Below are positions 8,123 to 17,113 of a stretch of 64,000 bases of DNA, in pieces. Positions within the stretch are counted from its first letter, which is position 1, and each line of letters begins with the position of its first letter. Where the stretch lies: assembly GCA_022828425.1 (NCBI GenBank), contig CP094685.1, forward strand, positions 1,302,001 through 1,366,000. The letters are read 5' to 3'. This stretch comes from Candidatus Thiothrix sulfatifontis (GTDB lineage Bacteria; Pseudomonadota; Gammaproteobacteria; Thiotrichales; Thiotrichaceae). The notes under the pieces are model-generated. The model made no database searches and had not been told where the DNA came from. It was given only the letters and a program-made list of their open reading frames with translations. The position numbers and the translations under genes were made by a program.

Positions 8123-9088
8123 CTATCTGGCAGGCGGCAGTTTTGCCACAAAATCCAGAATGATGTTGGTGATGTTTTGGGTGTTATTAGGGGCAAGCGT
8201 GTTTCCTGCCAACAGGTGGTTGTCGGGGTCGCCACTGTTGCGAATGGCATGGATGGTTTTGGCTTGCGAACCAATCCGTGCATAGTGGTGTTCAATTTCA
8301 GCCGGGGCAACGATGGTATCTTGTGGGGAGTACAGCACTAACACCGGTTTGGTAATGCTTTCCAAGGCTGAATCGCGCACCAGATCAACCAGACCCATCA
8401 TGTTGACTAGGGCAGTGGTTGGGTAACGGTGTGTCCAGTAATGGGCATGTTGCGGGTTATGCGGTGTCCAAGCGTATTCTTTGCCGACCACTAATTGCGC
8501 AATGTATTTCCCCCACGGCCAGAGGAGCATTTCCGATGTGGCATCGTAGGGCCTGAAATTGGGTGAAATCAGCACATAAGCCAGCACGGCTTCGCTATCG
8601 TCCTGCACTGCCAACCAAGTGGCGAGGGTTCCGCCAGTGGATGTGCCAATAACAATGACCCGTTCGCCCAGCCGTTTACCAATGGCAAGGGCTTCATGGG
8701 CATCATTCAGCCAGTCGTTGATGCTGGCTTGCGCCAATGCCTCACCGTCACGTCCGTGTCCGCTTAAACGGGTGTAAAACAGGTTTGCCCCCAAGCGTTT
8801 GGCAAGCATGTCGCTCAGCGGGGCAGTTTCTTGGCGGGTGGCGCTATAACCATGCAGGTAAACGATGGACAGCGGGGTGCGGGTTTGGGTCGGATTTGCC
8901 CACACCACGGTTTTTTCCGCACCGGGGATGATGTCGGGCAAGCTGGCTTCAGACACCGCCAGATATTGATCAATGTCATCCGGCAACTGTACGGGCTTGA
9001 TACGCAGGTCGCGTTCAGCCGTCGGACCAGCCAGAAATACCACCATCAGGCTGAGTGCCACGATCAGGAAACGGAAACGTTTAATCAT
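8123..9088 (-). CDS. Alpha/beta hydrolase with N-terminal membrane anchor or signal
   Basis: About 321 residues. After a hydrophobic N-terminal segment (FLIVALSLMVVFLAG) comes a serine hydrolase domain: YLHGYSATR (oxyanion strand), RLSGHGRDG, and the nucleophile elbow GTSTGG. The Asp region is LYSPQDTIV and the His is near the C-terminus in DPDNHLLAG. This resembles the monoacylglycerol lipase/serine aminopeptidase group. The start at 9088 places the signal at the N-terminus and removes overlap with the next gene; a more upstream codon at 9226 would run into it. Likely exported or periplasmic; substrate unknown. Confidence 0.8.
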   Translation of the reverse strand: MIKRFRFLIVALSLMVVFLAGPTAERDLRIKPVQLPDDIDQYLAVSEASLPDIIPGAEKTVVWANPTQTRTPLSIVYLHGYSATRQETAPLSDMLAKRLGANLFYTRLSGHGRDGEALAQASINDWLNDAHEALAIGKRLGERVIVIGTSTGGTLATWLAVQDDSEAVLAYVLISPNFRPYDATSEMLLWPWGKYIAQLVVGKEYAWTPHNPQHAHYWTHRYPTTALVNMMGLVDLVRDSALESITKPVLVLYSPQDTIVAPAEIEHHYARIGSQAKTIHAIRNSGDPDNHLLAGNTLAPNNTQNITNIILDFVAKLPPAR

Positions 9089-9128
9089 ACGGTATAATAT
9101 CCCCAATTGACTGCGCCCATTTCCCGCA

Positions 9129-11408
9129 TTAACCACCAAAACGTAAGCCCAGCAAGCATTCCCGATTCCCCTCATCCCGCTGGCGTTGCGCCACTTTGCG
9201 TTCATAACTGGCCTGTGTTTTAACAAAATGAAGGGTGTAAGGTCGCCCCGACTTGAGTGTCATCATATTAACATCCAGCCGCTTATAATCTGCAATACGC
9301 GCCAAGGTATCACGGCGGCTTTCGGCGGCAACAAAAGCCCAACTGGATTGATTCGGGTCGAGCATAAAACGTTTGAGGGCTTCACAATCCGCATTATCCC
9401 TGCCCGGACACTCAAAATCGGCTGCGCGTGTCCAGTCAGCGGGTGCTGCCAGCGGTTCGCTAATGCAAGATTCCAGATACGCCAGACATTGCTGTTGCAG
9501 CAACCCCACTACCAAGGGCGGGCAATCGTCCGCAATGGCTGCCATGATCGCCGCCGGAATCAGGCTGTCATCCATCGGGAAGCGTTGCCGCTGTGCCAAC
9601 AAATGTACCACCGCCTGTTTGCCCAAACCGGCATCGACATTGCCGATAGCGATCAACACATCCACCACGTGTTCGACCGTCAGCCGCTCAACCACCCGAT
9701 AGGGGCTGGTGCTAGGTTCAGTATTCGCCAGACTGTCCAGCAAAGCTTGCGCGGCGGGCAGAAACGCAGCGCTTTCCGCCTGCGCATAACGCGGCAATGC
9801 CAGCCGCAACAATTGCCCACACGCTGCCAGACGGTCAGCCGCCCGTTTCTCAAGCAGAGCCGCCAGCAAGTGTTGCGCCTGCGCATCGGGTAATAACGCC
9901 AAGGCTGCCAGCAGCACGGGGTTGTCTTCCCGCTGGTAGGATTTCCCTGCAATCGGAATGCGGGTAAGCGCGGCTTCGATTAAGTGGGTGTCCGCCAGCA
10001 CCAGCAGGTACTGGAGAAAGCGGCTCAGGTATGGCGCATCGGCACGGCTGGGATGCCAACTGCTATCCGTGCTTTCCCAGTTGCTGATGACCCCTTGCAT
10101 AAAATGCACGGCTTCCTGCCGTTGCGATAACGTCATCAAGTAGTCAAGGTAGTTGAGCATCGCCTCCACCCCGCCCACGCTCAACGCATCGACACGGTAA
10201 GCGCGAGGCCACATGACCAGCGCGGCACGGCGGTAGGTGCGTTCAAACGATGCGCCTTCATTGCCGGTGGCTTCGTGGAAGTGCAGGGCATCGGCAGCGA
10301 GGCTTTGCAAACGGTGGGGCAAGCACAACTCTTCATCGTCAAACGGCAATCTGTCCAGCGCATTCAGCGCCCCTTGCGGCGTATGCCAATCAGCAATGTA
10401 CTGATCCTGTTCGGTCACTTCGCCGATTTCAAAGTCATCGTCATCCTCGTCATCTTCTTCCCAGTAGCGTTTTTTGCGCCCATACGAACCGCCGTATTCT
10501 GCCCAGCCGGACTCTTCCACCGACACCAGTGCCAGATACAAATCGCAATCGGCTTGTTCAGCCGCCGGAATCATCACGCTGGCAATCGCCGCATCGCCGT
10601 TTTTGAGTGCCGCAAAACTCAAGCCTTCCGGCGTGTAAGCGTGTTCCAGCAAGTACACCAACTTGAGCGGAATGTCTTCGCCGGTATGTTCCATCGTCGT
10701 CCATTGGCGCAAACAGGCGGCGGCTTTGGCTTGTTCCTGTTGGTAATCCGGCGGGCGCGGCAATTCCCCTGCTCCATTGCGGCACAGGTTATACACCAGC
10801 ACCATGCGGCAACCGCTGGTAACGGGCAGGACTTCATGCACGCAATCGGCATAAAAAGCGGCAAACGCAATTTCTGCCGGATCATCCGCCTGCACATTGA
10901 GGGTGACGCTTTGCCCCGCGTGTTCAATGCGCAATTCGCCGCCCGTATAGCTGGCAGGCAGGGCAAGAATCAGCGTGGCGAACATGCCCGCCGCCTTTTC
11001 CGTATCGCGGTGATTGACGAAAAAGCTGCCTTCGTCATACACCAGCATTTTGTACAACTCGGCATGAACCTCACCTGTCACCCCCAAGCCATCGACGGCT
11101 TGCGCGACAATGCCATCCAGCATGGGTTGCCACTGTTTACCACTGATGCGGATTTTTTCAGGGGCAATCTGCCAAGTTTTACGCACACTGGTATCGACCA
11201 AGGTTTCCTCACCCTTGCCGTAAGGGGCTTGCTCGGCAGCTTGCACCAACGCGCTGATTTGCTGGGGTAACAGCGGCAAAGCAATATTGCCAACGCCCTC
11301 AACTTCAAGGCGTGGCAAGGCAAAATCAACGTTGCCGCTGGCGTAAAAATTACCGGGGCGGCGCACGCGACTGAGGATGGAAACCAGTTGGGTGTTGAGG
11401 TCGGTCAT
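9129..11408 (-). CDS. 2-oxoglutarate/Fe(II)-dependent oxygenase domain protein, large
   Basis: A 759-residue protein. The N-terminal 210 residues carry a prolyl-hydroxylase-like double-stranded beta-helix: iron ligands His133 and Asp135 in VNHRDTEK, distal His191 in DCVHEVLP, and Arg201 for 2-oxoglutarate. The middle has an acidic linker (EEDDEDDDDFEIGE), and the rest is Ala/Leu-rich helical sequence of repeat type that I do not recognise. It should hydroxylate a protein or other target; the long C-terminal half may bind it. The gene stands alone on the minus strand with its own 130-bp upstream region. Confidence 0.8.
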   Translation of the reverse strand: MTDLNTQLVSILSRVRRPGNFYASGNVDFALPRLEVEGVGNIALPLLPQQISALVQAAEQAPYGKGEETLVDTSVRKTWQIAPEKIRISGKQWQPMLDGIVAQAVDGLGVTGEVHAELYKMLVYDEGSFFVNHRDTEKAAGMFATLILALPASYTGGELRIEHAGQSVTLNVQADDPAEIAFAAFYADCVHEVLPVTSGCRMVLVYNLCRNGAGELPRPPDYQQEQAKAAACLRQWTTMEHTGEDIPLKLVYLLEHAYTPEGLSFAALKNGDAAIASVMIPAAEQADCDLYLALVSVEESGWAEYGGSYGRKKRYWEEDDEDDDDFEIGEVTEQDQYIADWHTPQGALNALDRLPFDDEELCLPHRLQSLAADALHFHEATGNEGASFERTYRRAALVMWPRAYRVDALSVGGVEAMLNYLDYLMTLSQRQEAVHFMQGVISNWESTDSSWHPSRADAPYLSRFLQYLLVLADTHLIEAALTRIPIAGKSYQREDNPVLLAALALLPDAQAQHLLAALLEKRAADRLAACGQLLRLALPRYAQAESAAFLPAAQALLDSLANTEPSTSPYRVVERLTVEHVVDVLIAIGNVDAGLGKQAVVHLLAQRQRFPMDDSLIPAAIMAAIADDCPPLVVGLLQQQCLAYLESCISEPLAAPADWTRAADFECPGRDNADCEALKRFMLDPNQSSWAFVAAESRRDTLARIADYKRLDVNMMTLKSGRPYTLHFVKTQASYERKVAQRQRDEGNRECLLGLRFGG

Positions 11409-11539
11409 GGTCTAGGCTCGTGTCTGCTGAAACGTGTTAAACTTAGCACACTCCAATGATTTCCGTGGCAGCCATGATCTAAAAGCATGAAGGGCTTGAT
11501 GCAAATATAGCATGTGTGGGGGCGTGATAGCGGTGGTGA

Positions 11540-12139
11540 CTAAGCGGGTTTTTGCAGAAAGGTTGCGGAGAATTTGCGCCATTTATCCAGTATTTCCTTA
11601 CGCTTTGGAACATCGCGTTCGTGTTTTAACTGATGGTACGTGGCAATGTATTCTTGGCGTAAGGTTGTGAACGGTTGGCTGTTGTATTCAGCTTCAATCC
11701 ATTGGCGTTCTGCGGGGGTGGGTTCATGCAGGTATTCTTGAATTTCCCTTAGGTAACTGTTGTCGGCTTGGGTTGACCCGTGCCATATATCCAGTGTGTC
11801 GATGGGTTTGTTGAACAGGAATGGCAGCAGGTACAAATTGTTGAGCATGACGATTTGTAGGCGGTAACGTGCTTGTACTGTGTTGCCAGCCCGAAATTCA
11901 GCCAGTGCCCAATACAAATCGAAGACGGGTTCGCCGATGTCATCATCGAACTCTTCTTCAAACCATGAGTAAAAGGCTAATGCTTTGTCATTATCGCCAG
12001 CCAATATGTAATAGACGGGGGCGAGGTAGCGTTTGCCTGAGCCGTCGTTGATGTATCCGTATTGTTGTTTTTCTTTGAGGAGTTCGCGCTTTGCTCTCTT
12101 GGCGCGTTCGCGGTAGCGTTTGAGTTCTTCTGGGGTCAT
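11540..12139 (-). CDS. Hypothetical protein with TPR-like helical fold
   Basis: A 199-residue soluble protein of unknown function. It begins with a highly charged helix (MTPEELKRYRERAKRAKREL), followed by segments such as YYILAGDNDKALAFYSWFEEEF and WALAEFRAGNTVQARYRL, which look like helix-turn-helix TPR-type repeats. The start at 12139 has an AGGAAT just upstream; an in-frame codon at 12163 is possible but less likely. Its 5' end lies within 15 bp of antitoxin and toxin remnants, so it may belong to the neighbouring accessory zone. No function is claimed. Confidence 0.6.
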   Translation of the reverse strand: MTPEELKRYRERAKRAKRELLKEKQQYGYINDGSGKRYLAPVYYILAGDNDKALAFYSWFEEEFDDDIGEPVFDLYWALAEFRAGNTVQARYRLQIVMLNNLYLLPFLFNKPIDTLDIWHGSTQADNSYLREIQEYLHEPTPAERQWIEAEYNSQPFTTLRQEYIATYHQLKHERDVPKRKEILDKWRKFSATFLQKPA

Positions 12140-12153
12140 GGGATTCCTGTTGA

Positions 12154-12324
12154 TTAAGCGCACTTTTTGATGACAGCAGGCTTGCGTGGTGGAAAAGATA
12201 CCCGCTTCCGCGTTGATTTTTCTTGCCTTGCTTTAATATCTTCAAAGATGGCATCTAAGTCATGTTTAAATTGTGCTGCATATTGGTTACGCAATTCGCG
12301 TGTTTCTCTGATAATAGGATCCAC
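12154..12324 (-). pseudogene. Antitoxin-like small protein remnant next to PIN toxin fragment
   Basis: A 56-codon frame from GTG reads VDPIIRETRELRNQYAAQF, then DLDAIFEDIK and a basic tail with FPPRKP. It resembles the small antitoxins paired with PIN toxins of the MKPRVYIETS type. The usual ATG plus Lys-Thr before Val-Asp-Pro is replaced: Lys-Thr is present in frame but no ATG precedes it. The toxin gene runs into its 5' end out of frame. It could still be translated from GTG, so it is either a relic or a minimal orphan antitoxin. Confidence 0.5.
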
Positions 12325-12442
12325 GGTTTTTCTTCCACCACTCGATTGTTGTGTTCTGGTTCGCCATTGCCCGAATGTTGTTGCTTGGTCTGACAGTGAG
12401 ATAACTGGGAATTGACGTTTCGATGTAGACTCTGGGCTTCAT
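12287..12442 (-). pseudogene. PIN-domain toxin gene, N-terminal fragment only
   Basis: The first 40 residues read MKPRVYIETSIPSYLT, then QNTTIEWWKKN, which is the start of a PIN-domain toxin family whose members are about 150-170 residues. The frame then enters the antitoxin reading frame at a different phase and stops after 51 codons. This is what an internal deletion joining the toxin start to the antitoxin would produce. Most of the acidic PIN active site is missing, so the product should be inactive. Confidence 0.65.
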
Positions 12443-12580
12443 GCTTGCTTCCGGCGATGCGTGATGTCCCAGTTTATCACAAATTCTGGATGTGGCGGCA
12501 TGGGCTAAATCAAAGGATAGGGGGGCGGATTCGATTGATTTCACTGAATCCGCTTTAGATTTTGCCGTCGATTAATCTAT

Positions 12581-12730
12581 TCTGCCCCTTTTGATATTGA
12601 TATTACCGACGCAGTGTTGGTGATGTTGGCAGGTATACTCAAAGTCCGGCACATACTGACCGTGGATGAGCGGGATTTCTCGGTATACCGGCTTGCTGAT
12701 GGCAGTTGCTTTGAACGATTGTGGATTTAG
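12581..12730 (+). pseudogene. PIN (VapC-type) toxin gene, C-terminal fragment
   Basis: On the plus strand the frame reads SAPFDIDITDAVLVMLAG, then VRHILTVDERDFSVYRL and ends FERLWI-stop. This is a typical VapC C-terminus, with the last two acidic residues of the PIN site (TDA and TVDERDF). No start codon or N-terminal half precedes it. It faces the opposite way to the N-terminal fragment at 12287-12442 and belongs to a different PIN subfamily, so it is a separate relic. Confidence 0.6.
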
Positions 12731-12800
12731 GTTTAGCTACATGAAACCTAATGCGGCGAAAGCAGCGGCATAGTCCGTCTGTTTGGCAGATAATGCCGTA

Positions 12801-12976
12801 ATGGATTATCTGCTGTTGTTCACTTCGGTGTTACTCGCCGTTACTTTGATTTCCGCTCAATGGGAAGCCCTGCTCATTGGGTTATTGCTCAACGAACAGG
12901 ATGCGTTTTGGCTGCTAATTGCGGTGGCGACGTTGGGCAATACGCTGGATTCGGTGATTAATTGGTGGCTGAGGCG
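12801..12976 (+). pseudogene. Truncated second copy of yqaA
   Basis: The first 58 codons match the intact YqaA at 7683: MDYLLLFTSVLLAVTLIS, WEALLIGLLL, then VATLGNTLDSVINWWL. The match ends abruptly at about 12976, exactly where sequence of the HerA-DUF4297 pair begins (its stop codon is at 12984). The second half of the gene is not found on the far side of that pair. The frame continues for 45 unrelated codons. This marks a junction formed by insertion plus deletion. Confidence 0.75.
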
Positions 12977-12983
12977 CATCAAC

Positions 12984-14774
12984 CTACCCCTCCTTTCTCC
13001 ACCGTTCTACTATTTTATCAAACGTAATGTCTTTCCAACTTTCAGCCCATTCCTTATAAGTATCGATACTTGCAGATTTAGGCTCAGGGTTTGGCTTAGG
13101 CAACTGGACTAGACTTGGAATGATTACTGAATCACCAACAACAAAGGCTTCACCTTGGTTGAGCGACGGCAGTAAATCTATAAGGCTACTTGAGCTATCA
13201 GGCAACAAAGCTTTTATGTAGTTCTGATCGACTCTATTTGTAAGTCGCATGGCTACAAAATTATTGCACTGAGAGAATATCGTTTCTGATACTTCTGACG
13301 GTCGTTGACTCACAACCATTAGGCTAAGTCCATACTTACGTCCTTCTTTTGCAATTCTCTCAATAGACTTCTTAGAAGCCTTAAATTCCGCACTGATTGT
13401 CTTTGGAATATAGTTGTGAGCTTCCTCACAAACAATTAAAAAGGGAACATCGTTGGTTTGATCTGTGGCATGTCTTATTTTCGAGTAATGAAATGCAAAA
13501 TCAAACATCAACCTAGATATAAGACTTACGGTTATACTTAAAACTTCGAATGGTATACCGCTTAAGTCTACAATAGTAACATTAGCTTTATGAATATATC
13601 CTAAGAATTGCTTTAACACTTCATTGAAGTCATTCGTCTTATATGCTGAGCCGTCGTTTTTAATAGGATTAAGCAAAAAACCTAGCCTCCTATCATTTAG
13701 CTTGGTCTCTAATCTTGATATAAACCGGTCAAACTCACCATTAAATCCCCCATCCTTGGATATTTTTGCATCAAGCTTTGGATGCTTAGAATTTCCAGTT
13801 GATGATAAAAAATTAATTTTCTTCCAAAGACGCTCTTCGTCAAATTTGACATCCTCATCTAGTGTTGCAAAATACTTTAGATTGTTTTTTTCATAGACAG
13901 TCAAATTATTCTTATTGAAAATATAGTTATAAACTTCCTCGATGCTGAAAAAAACAGGAGAGTCATATGTAACTTTATCTAAATCAGGATTGTGCTTCTC
14001 CTTATTTAGAGTGACTGCTTGCTTAAACTGGGATACTTGATTGTGTGAGTTTTGTTCATTGCTTTCAATGAAAATAGATTCTAATTCTTCTGCATTCATT
14101 AGCCAATATGGGAGCTTTAAATTGTCAACATCAAGCTTGTTAAGGCTGAACTTTTCTTCATCGTCAACAGTGAAGGCTGACGAATACTCTGAGTGGATAT
14201 CAAATATTATGACATGAGCGTTCTTTTGCGTGTCCTTATTCGAGTTTTTTGCATTGGAAATACCAACGGCGTTTTGAATGAGGCTTGCCACTGCGCACGA
14301 CTTTCCTGATCCTGTAGACCCTACGATCCCAATATGCTTACCAAAAAACCTATCACCATCAATACAAAACGGCACAGTAGGATTTCCTGATAGCCTACCA
14401 ACTTCAAAGCCAAAATTACTATCATCTGAAAAGATTATGGAAAGATCTTCGGAACTGAAGCAATGCGCAATTTCCGTAGGGACTGGCAATACTTGAGTTC
14501 CTCTTTTGAATTCAAAAATATCGTCATTTTTTATAAGAGCGCCGACTGGAGAAGCTTCTATCACAAAACTCCATTCGACAGAGCCATTTTTCTCGAATTT
14601 TTGAGCCGTCAAGTTATTAATGACTGCAACTGCATAATTGTGATTGCCATCTTCAATTTTCAGGAATTTACCAACTTGTAAATCAGTCTTGTTTTCTTCA
14701 AGAGTCTTAAGATTACCAATTCCAATTGATATTTTCTCTGGAGAACTTGATAATACGTGTCCAATTTTACTCAT
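12984..14774 (-). CDS. HerA-like ATPase of a DUF4297-HerA defence pair
   Basis: A 596-residue protein with a HAS-barrel-like N-terminal region and a HerA/FtsK-type ATPase. Walker A is GSTGSGKS (residues 152-159), a FDIHSEY segment follows, Walker B is FLIVCEEAHNY, and a later sensor segment is VSQRPSEVSETIFSQ. HerA ATPases form hexameric rings and in defence systems partner with nucleases or NADases. The ATG overlaps the end of the upstream DUF4297 gene by 8 bp, so the two proteins are made together. Base composition is far more AT-rich than the flanks, which points to horizontal gain. A GAGGAA lies before the start. Confidence 0.88.
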   Translation of the reverse strand: MSKIGHVLSSSPEKISIGIGNLKTLEENKTDLQVGKFLKIEDGNHNYAVAVINNLTAQKFEKNGSVEWSFVIEASPVGALIKNDDIFEFKRGTQVLPVPTEIAHCFSSEDLSIIFSDDSNFGFEVGRLSGNPTVPFCIDGDRFFGKHIGIVGSTGSGKSCAVASLIQNAVGISNAKNSNKDTQKNAHVIIFDIHSEYSSAFTVDDEEKFSLNKLDVDNLKLPYWLMNAEELESIFIESNEQNSHNQVSQFKQAVTLNKEKHNPDLDKVTYDSPVFFSIEEVYNYIFNKNNLTVYEKNNLKYFATLDEDVKFDEERLWKKINFLSSTGNSKHPKLDAKISKDGGFNGEFDRFISRLETKLNDRRLGFLLNPIKNDGSAYKTNDFNEVLKQFLGYIHKANVTIVDLSGIPFEVLSITVSLISRLMFDFAFHYSKIRHATDQTNDVPFLIVCEEAHNYIPKTISAEFKASKKSIERIAKEGRKYGLSLMVVSQRPSEVSETIFSQCNNFVAMRLTNRVDQNYIKALLPDSSSSLIDLLPSLNQGEAFVVGDSVIIPSLVQLPKPNPEPKSASIDTYKEWAESWKDITFDKIVERWRKEG

Positions 14775-15978
14775 GGCTATTCCTCATCCCTATTACATAT
14801 TCAAGTTCATTAAAGTTGCTTGTTCCAACTTGGTATAAATTCACGTCAGTTAGCTCAATACTATTTGGTATTTTGTTACTAACCAAATAAAAGTCATCAC
14901 CTTTTCTATGATTTATTGCCTCTTGTTCAGATTCCATTGCTAGCAACCTAAAATCGAACTCTCGCTCCTCAACACGATTACCAATAATTTTTCGCATTGG
15001 ATCCCTGTAAAAATATTCTACTTCAAAAAAGTTTCCAACAAGCCCCGTGTTTGCTTTCAATCCTTTCTTGTATAATCGGGACTCAAGATCCCTGATGGCT
15101 TCGAAATTGTCGTTGATAATAAATGTTGGTGCCTTAAGGTGGCTCGGCTTAGAATAGTATTTATTTATATAGTTTCCAAAAAATACGACAACTCTTTCTT
15201 CATAGTCATTGATTTCGTTTTTATTAATATAAAAATATCTGTCCCGGCTGTTTTGAGAGAAAGAAGTAGATAGTTGTTGTTTGATACGCTTGAGTATTTC
15301 GCTTCGATTTTTTAGTGCTAGTGTCCATTTGGATATTGCTGTATATGTAGCGTTTGAAAGGTACTTATATAATTCAGTCTTTGTTATCTGCCTCTTCTTC
15401 TCATCTTTAATGCTCGACAATTTTGCAATTTTTGCTATCGAATTTGGATAAAGTAACGTATCAACATCACTTCCTTGAATTTCGAGCAACTCTAGGGCGG
15501 CTTTCGTGTTGTCTTCAATTTCATCTAAAGAAGGACCAAAAACAATCCTTGTATTCTTTAAGAATTCACCCTTGTCGAATTTTGTTGAAATTCTCGATGC
15601 GATTTTTGATAAGGATTTATCAGTGGTGGTTAAAGCAGAATATAGAGTTGAAGGCTCAATCTTTTTCTCACCATGATTTTCATTCGGGACATAAATAAAA
15701 ATTGTGTATTTAATCTTTGCCGTTGGATTTTTATCGAAAGCTTCTGCCATTTGGAGTAAAGGCTTGAATATTAGGCTTGGTATAAACTTATCTTTTGACT
15801 CATGGTATTTGCATTGAATAGCCTCTAGTTCACCACCGGCGGTTAGAACATCTACGTCTTCCACTACACCTTCAACGGTAATTATGTCCTCTCTGTCAGC
15901 ATTAACTATCTCAAGAATGGTTTTATTAAATTGATATAAAAAACCTTTAATCGTGCTATCAGCAATTCTATCTGACAT
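14767..15978 (-). CDS. DUF4297 (Cap4-like nuclease) domain protein, partner of HerA
   Basis: A 403-residue protein. The N-terminus GFLYQFNKTILEIV, then VEGVVEDVDVLT and EAIQCKYH fits the DUF4297 restriction-nuclease-like domain: acidic residues around Glu36, Asp41 and Asp43, and the Gln55-x-Lys57 motif of the PD-(D/E)xK fold. Relatives cut DNA in CBASS Cap4 and in DUF4297-HerA antiphage systems. The remaining 340 residues are helical, charged and not recognised. It is first in the pair, with AAAGGA upstream, and shares the AT-rich composition of the HerA gene. Confidence 0.8.
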   Translation of the reverse strand: MSDRIADSTIKGFLYQFNKTILEIVNADREDIITVEGVVEDVDVLTAGGELEAIQCKYHESKDKFIPSLIFKPLLQMAEAFDKNPTAKIKYTIFIYVPNENHGEKKIEPSTLYSALTTTDKSLSKIASRISTKFDKGEFLKNTRIVFGPSLDEIEDNTKAALELLEIQGSDVDTLLYPNSIAKIAKLSSIKDEKKRQITKTELYKYLSNATYTAISKWTLALKNRSEILKRIKQQLSTSFSQNSRDRYFYINKNEINDYEERVVVFFGNYINKYYSKPSHLKAPTFIINDNFEAIRDLESRLYKKGLKANTGLVGNFFEVEYFYRDPMRKIIGNRVEEREFDFRLLAMESEQEAINHRKGDDFYLVSNKIPNSIELTDVNLYQVGTSNFNELEYVIGMRNSHE

Positions 15979-16445
15979 TAAGCATTATTTCCTTTTGTCT
16001 GTTGTTTTGGTAGAGCTATTTTGGTACCTAACGTTAAATAATTTTATGCTGTGTGCGGCAGCACTGGGCATAAATGTCTTGTTGGATGGCGTTTAGGAAT
16101 CTCAGAACAGGCAGCCTTCCCTCAACCAACAAGCAGAGACTATCCATTTAGTTCGTCAAGTGTTCCTCGTATTTTGGGATTGTGGTTGCCGTCTTTCAAA
16201 GAGCACCATACGAATCGTAAACACGCTACCGCCCTACCACGTCGAAACCAGCATAGGGTCAGTCGCGTGTTGTTATGATTGCTATGGCGTGTATTGGGTT
16301 GTCGCCAACATTTGACGAACTGCCTAAAACTCTATCATAAGTTGATGATTGAATCCTATAAATAAAACACACATTCGCAGCAAAATACCGCCATTTTGCC
16401 ACTTGTGCTAATTTCAAACGAAGAACTCGTTTAGGAGAAAGTCCG
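15979..16445. other. Intergenic stretch without a recognised gene
   Basis: About 470 bases between the DUF4297 gene and the Uma2 gene. I see stops in most frames and no convincing coding segment. The first part is AT-rich like the defence pair and becomes more balanced after about 16050, so the right border of the acquired segment probably lies near 16030-16060. The promoter of the DUF4297-HerA operon should be at the left end and that of the Uma2 gene at the right end. Confidence 0.5.
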
Positions 16446-17042
16446 ATGCTACCAGTACACCCACGCGATTACCTCAGCGTCGAAGATTACCTCGCAGGCG
16501 AACGCGAGAGCGAACAGCGATACGAATATGTCGAGGGAAAGGTGTACGCAAGGGCGGCAGCAAGCACCAACCATAATCGTATTTCAGGCAACTTGTATGC
16601 GTTGATCTGGTATTACCAGCGCGGTAAATCCTGTTTCCCGATGACCAGTGACATGCTGGTGAAAACCACCGCCAAGCGTTTTCGCTATCCCGATTTGATG
16701 GTGGTGTGTGACGATGACCCATCGCAAGATACCTATGTCCGCGAAAGCCCGATTCTGATTGTGGAGGTGCTATCAGGCAGCACCCACCGCAAGGATAAAA
16801 CCGAAAAACGCGCCGAATACCTCGCCTTGCCCAGCCTGTTGGAATACGTGCTGATCGAGCAAGACATTGCCGAAGTGGTGGTACAACGGCGCAGCGAGGC
16901 ATGGCGTTCCACCTATTACTACCCCGGCTCAACCGTCACGCTGGAATCCATCGGCTTAACGGTCGCGGTCGAAGCGATTTACGAGCGCGTGGACAACGCA
17001 GATATGCGCGTGTTCTGGGCAGAATCAACCGCCAAAACGTAA
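16446..17042 (+). CDS. Uma2 family endonuclease (DUF820)
   Basis: A 198-residue protein of the Uma2 family (PF05685), with a PD-(D/E)xK-like fold. The N-terminus DYLSVEDYLAGE and RYEYVEGKVY carry the leading Glu. The core has RYPDLMVVC (Asp), PILIVEVLS (Glu) and the downstream Lys-rich segment KTEKRAEY. Uma2 proteins are very common in filamentous and cyanobacterial genomes, and their role is unsettled; nuclease activity is predicted. AGGAGA lies upstream of the ATG. It is monocistronic, between the defence pair and a toxin-antitoxin pair. Confidence 0.88.
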   Translation: MLPVHPRDYLSVEDYLAGERESEQRYEYVEGKVYARAAASTNHNRISGNLYALIWYYQRGKSCFPMTSDMLVKTTAKRFRYPDLMVVCDDDPSQDTYVRESPILIVEVLSGSTHRKDKTEKRAEYLALPSLLEYVLIEQDIAEVVVQRRSEAWRSTYYYPGSTVTLESIGLTVAVEAIYERVDNADMRVFWAESTAKT

Positions 17043-17069
17043 GCCTAATGGCTACTATTGATCGAATTT

Positions 17070-17089
17070 TTGTAGTATTGTTTCTACAA
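17070..17089. promoter_or_regulatory. Inverted repeat before toxin-antitoxin operon (candidate operator)
   Basis: TTGTAG and CTACAA separated by 8 bases form an inverted repeat 25 bp upstream of the antitoxin start, overlapping AT-rich promoter-like sequence. Phd/VapB antitoxins usually repress their own operon by binding such repeats. Function is inferred from position. Confidence 0.4.
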
Positions 17090-17113
17090 TGACTTAATGC
17101 AAGAGGTGTTGTC

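Noticed and set aside
16051..16278. Plus-strand reading frame of 75 codons in the gap after the DUF4297 gene
   Set aside because: No ribosome site, no recognisable domain and biased composition; treated as non-coding.
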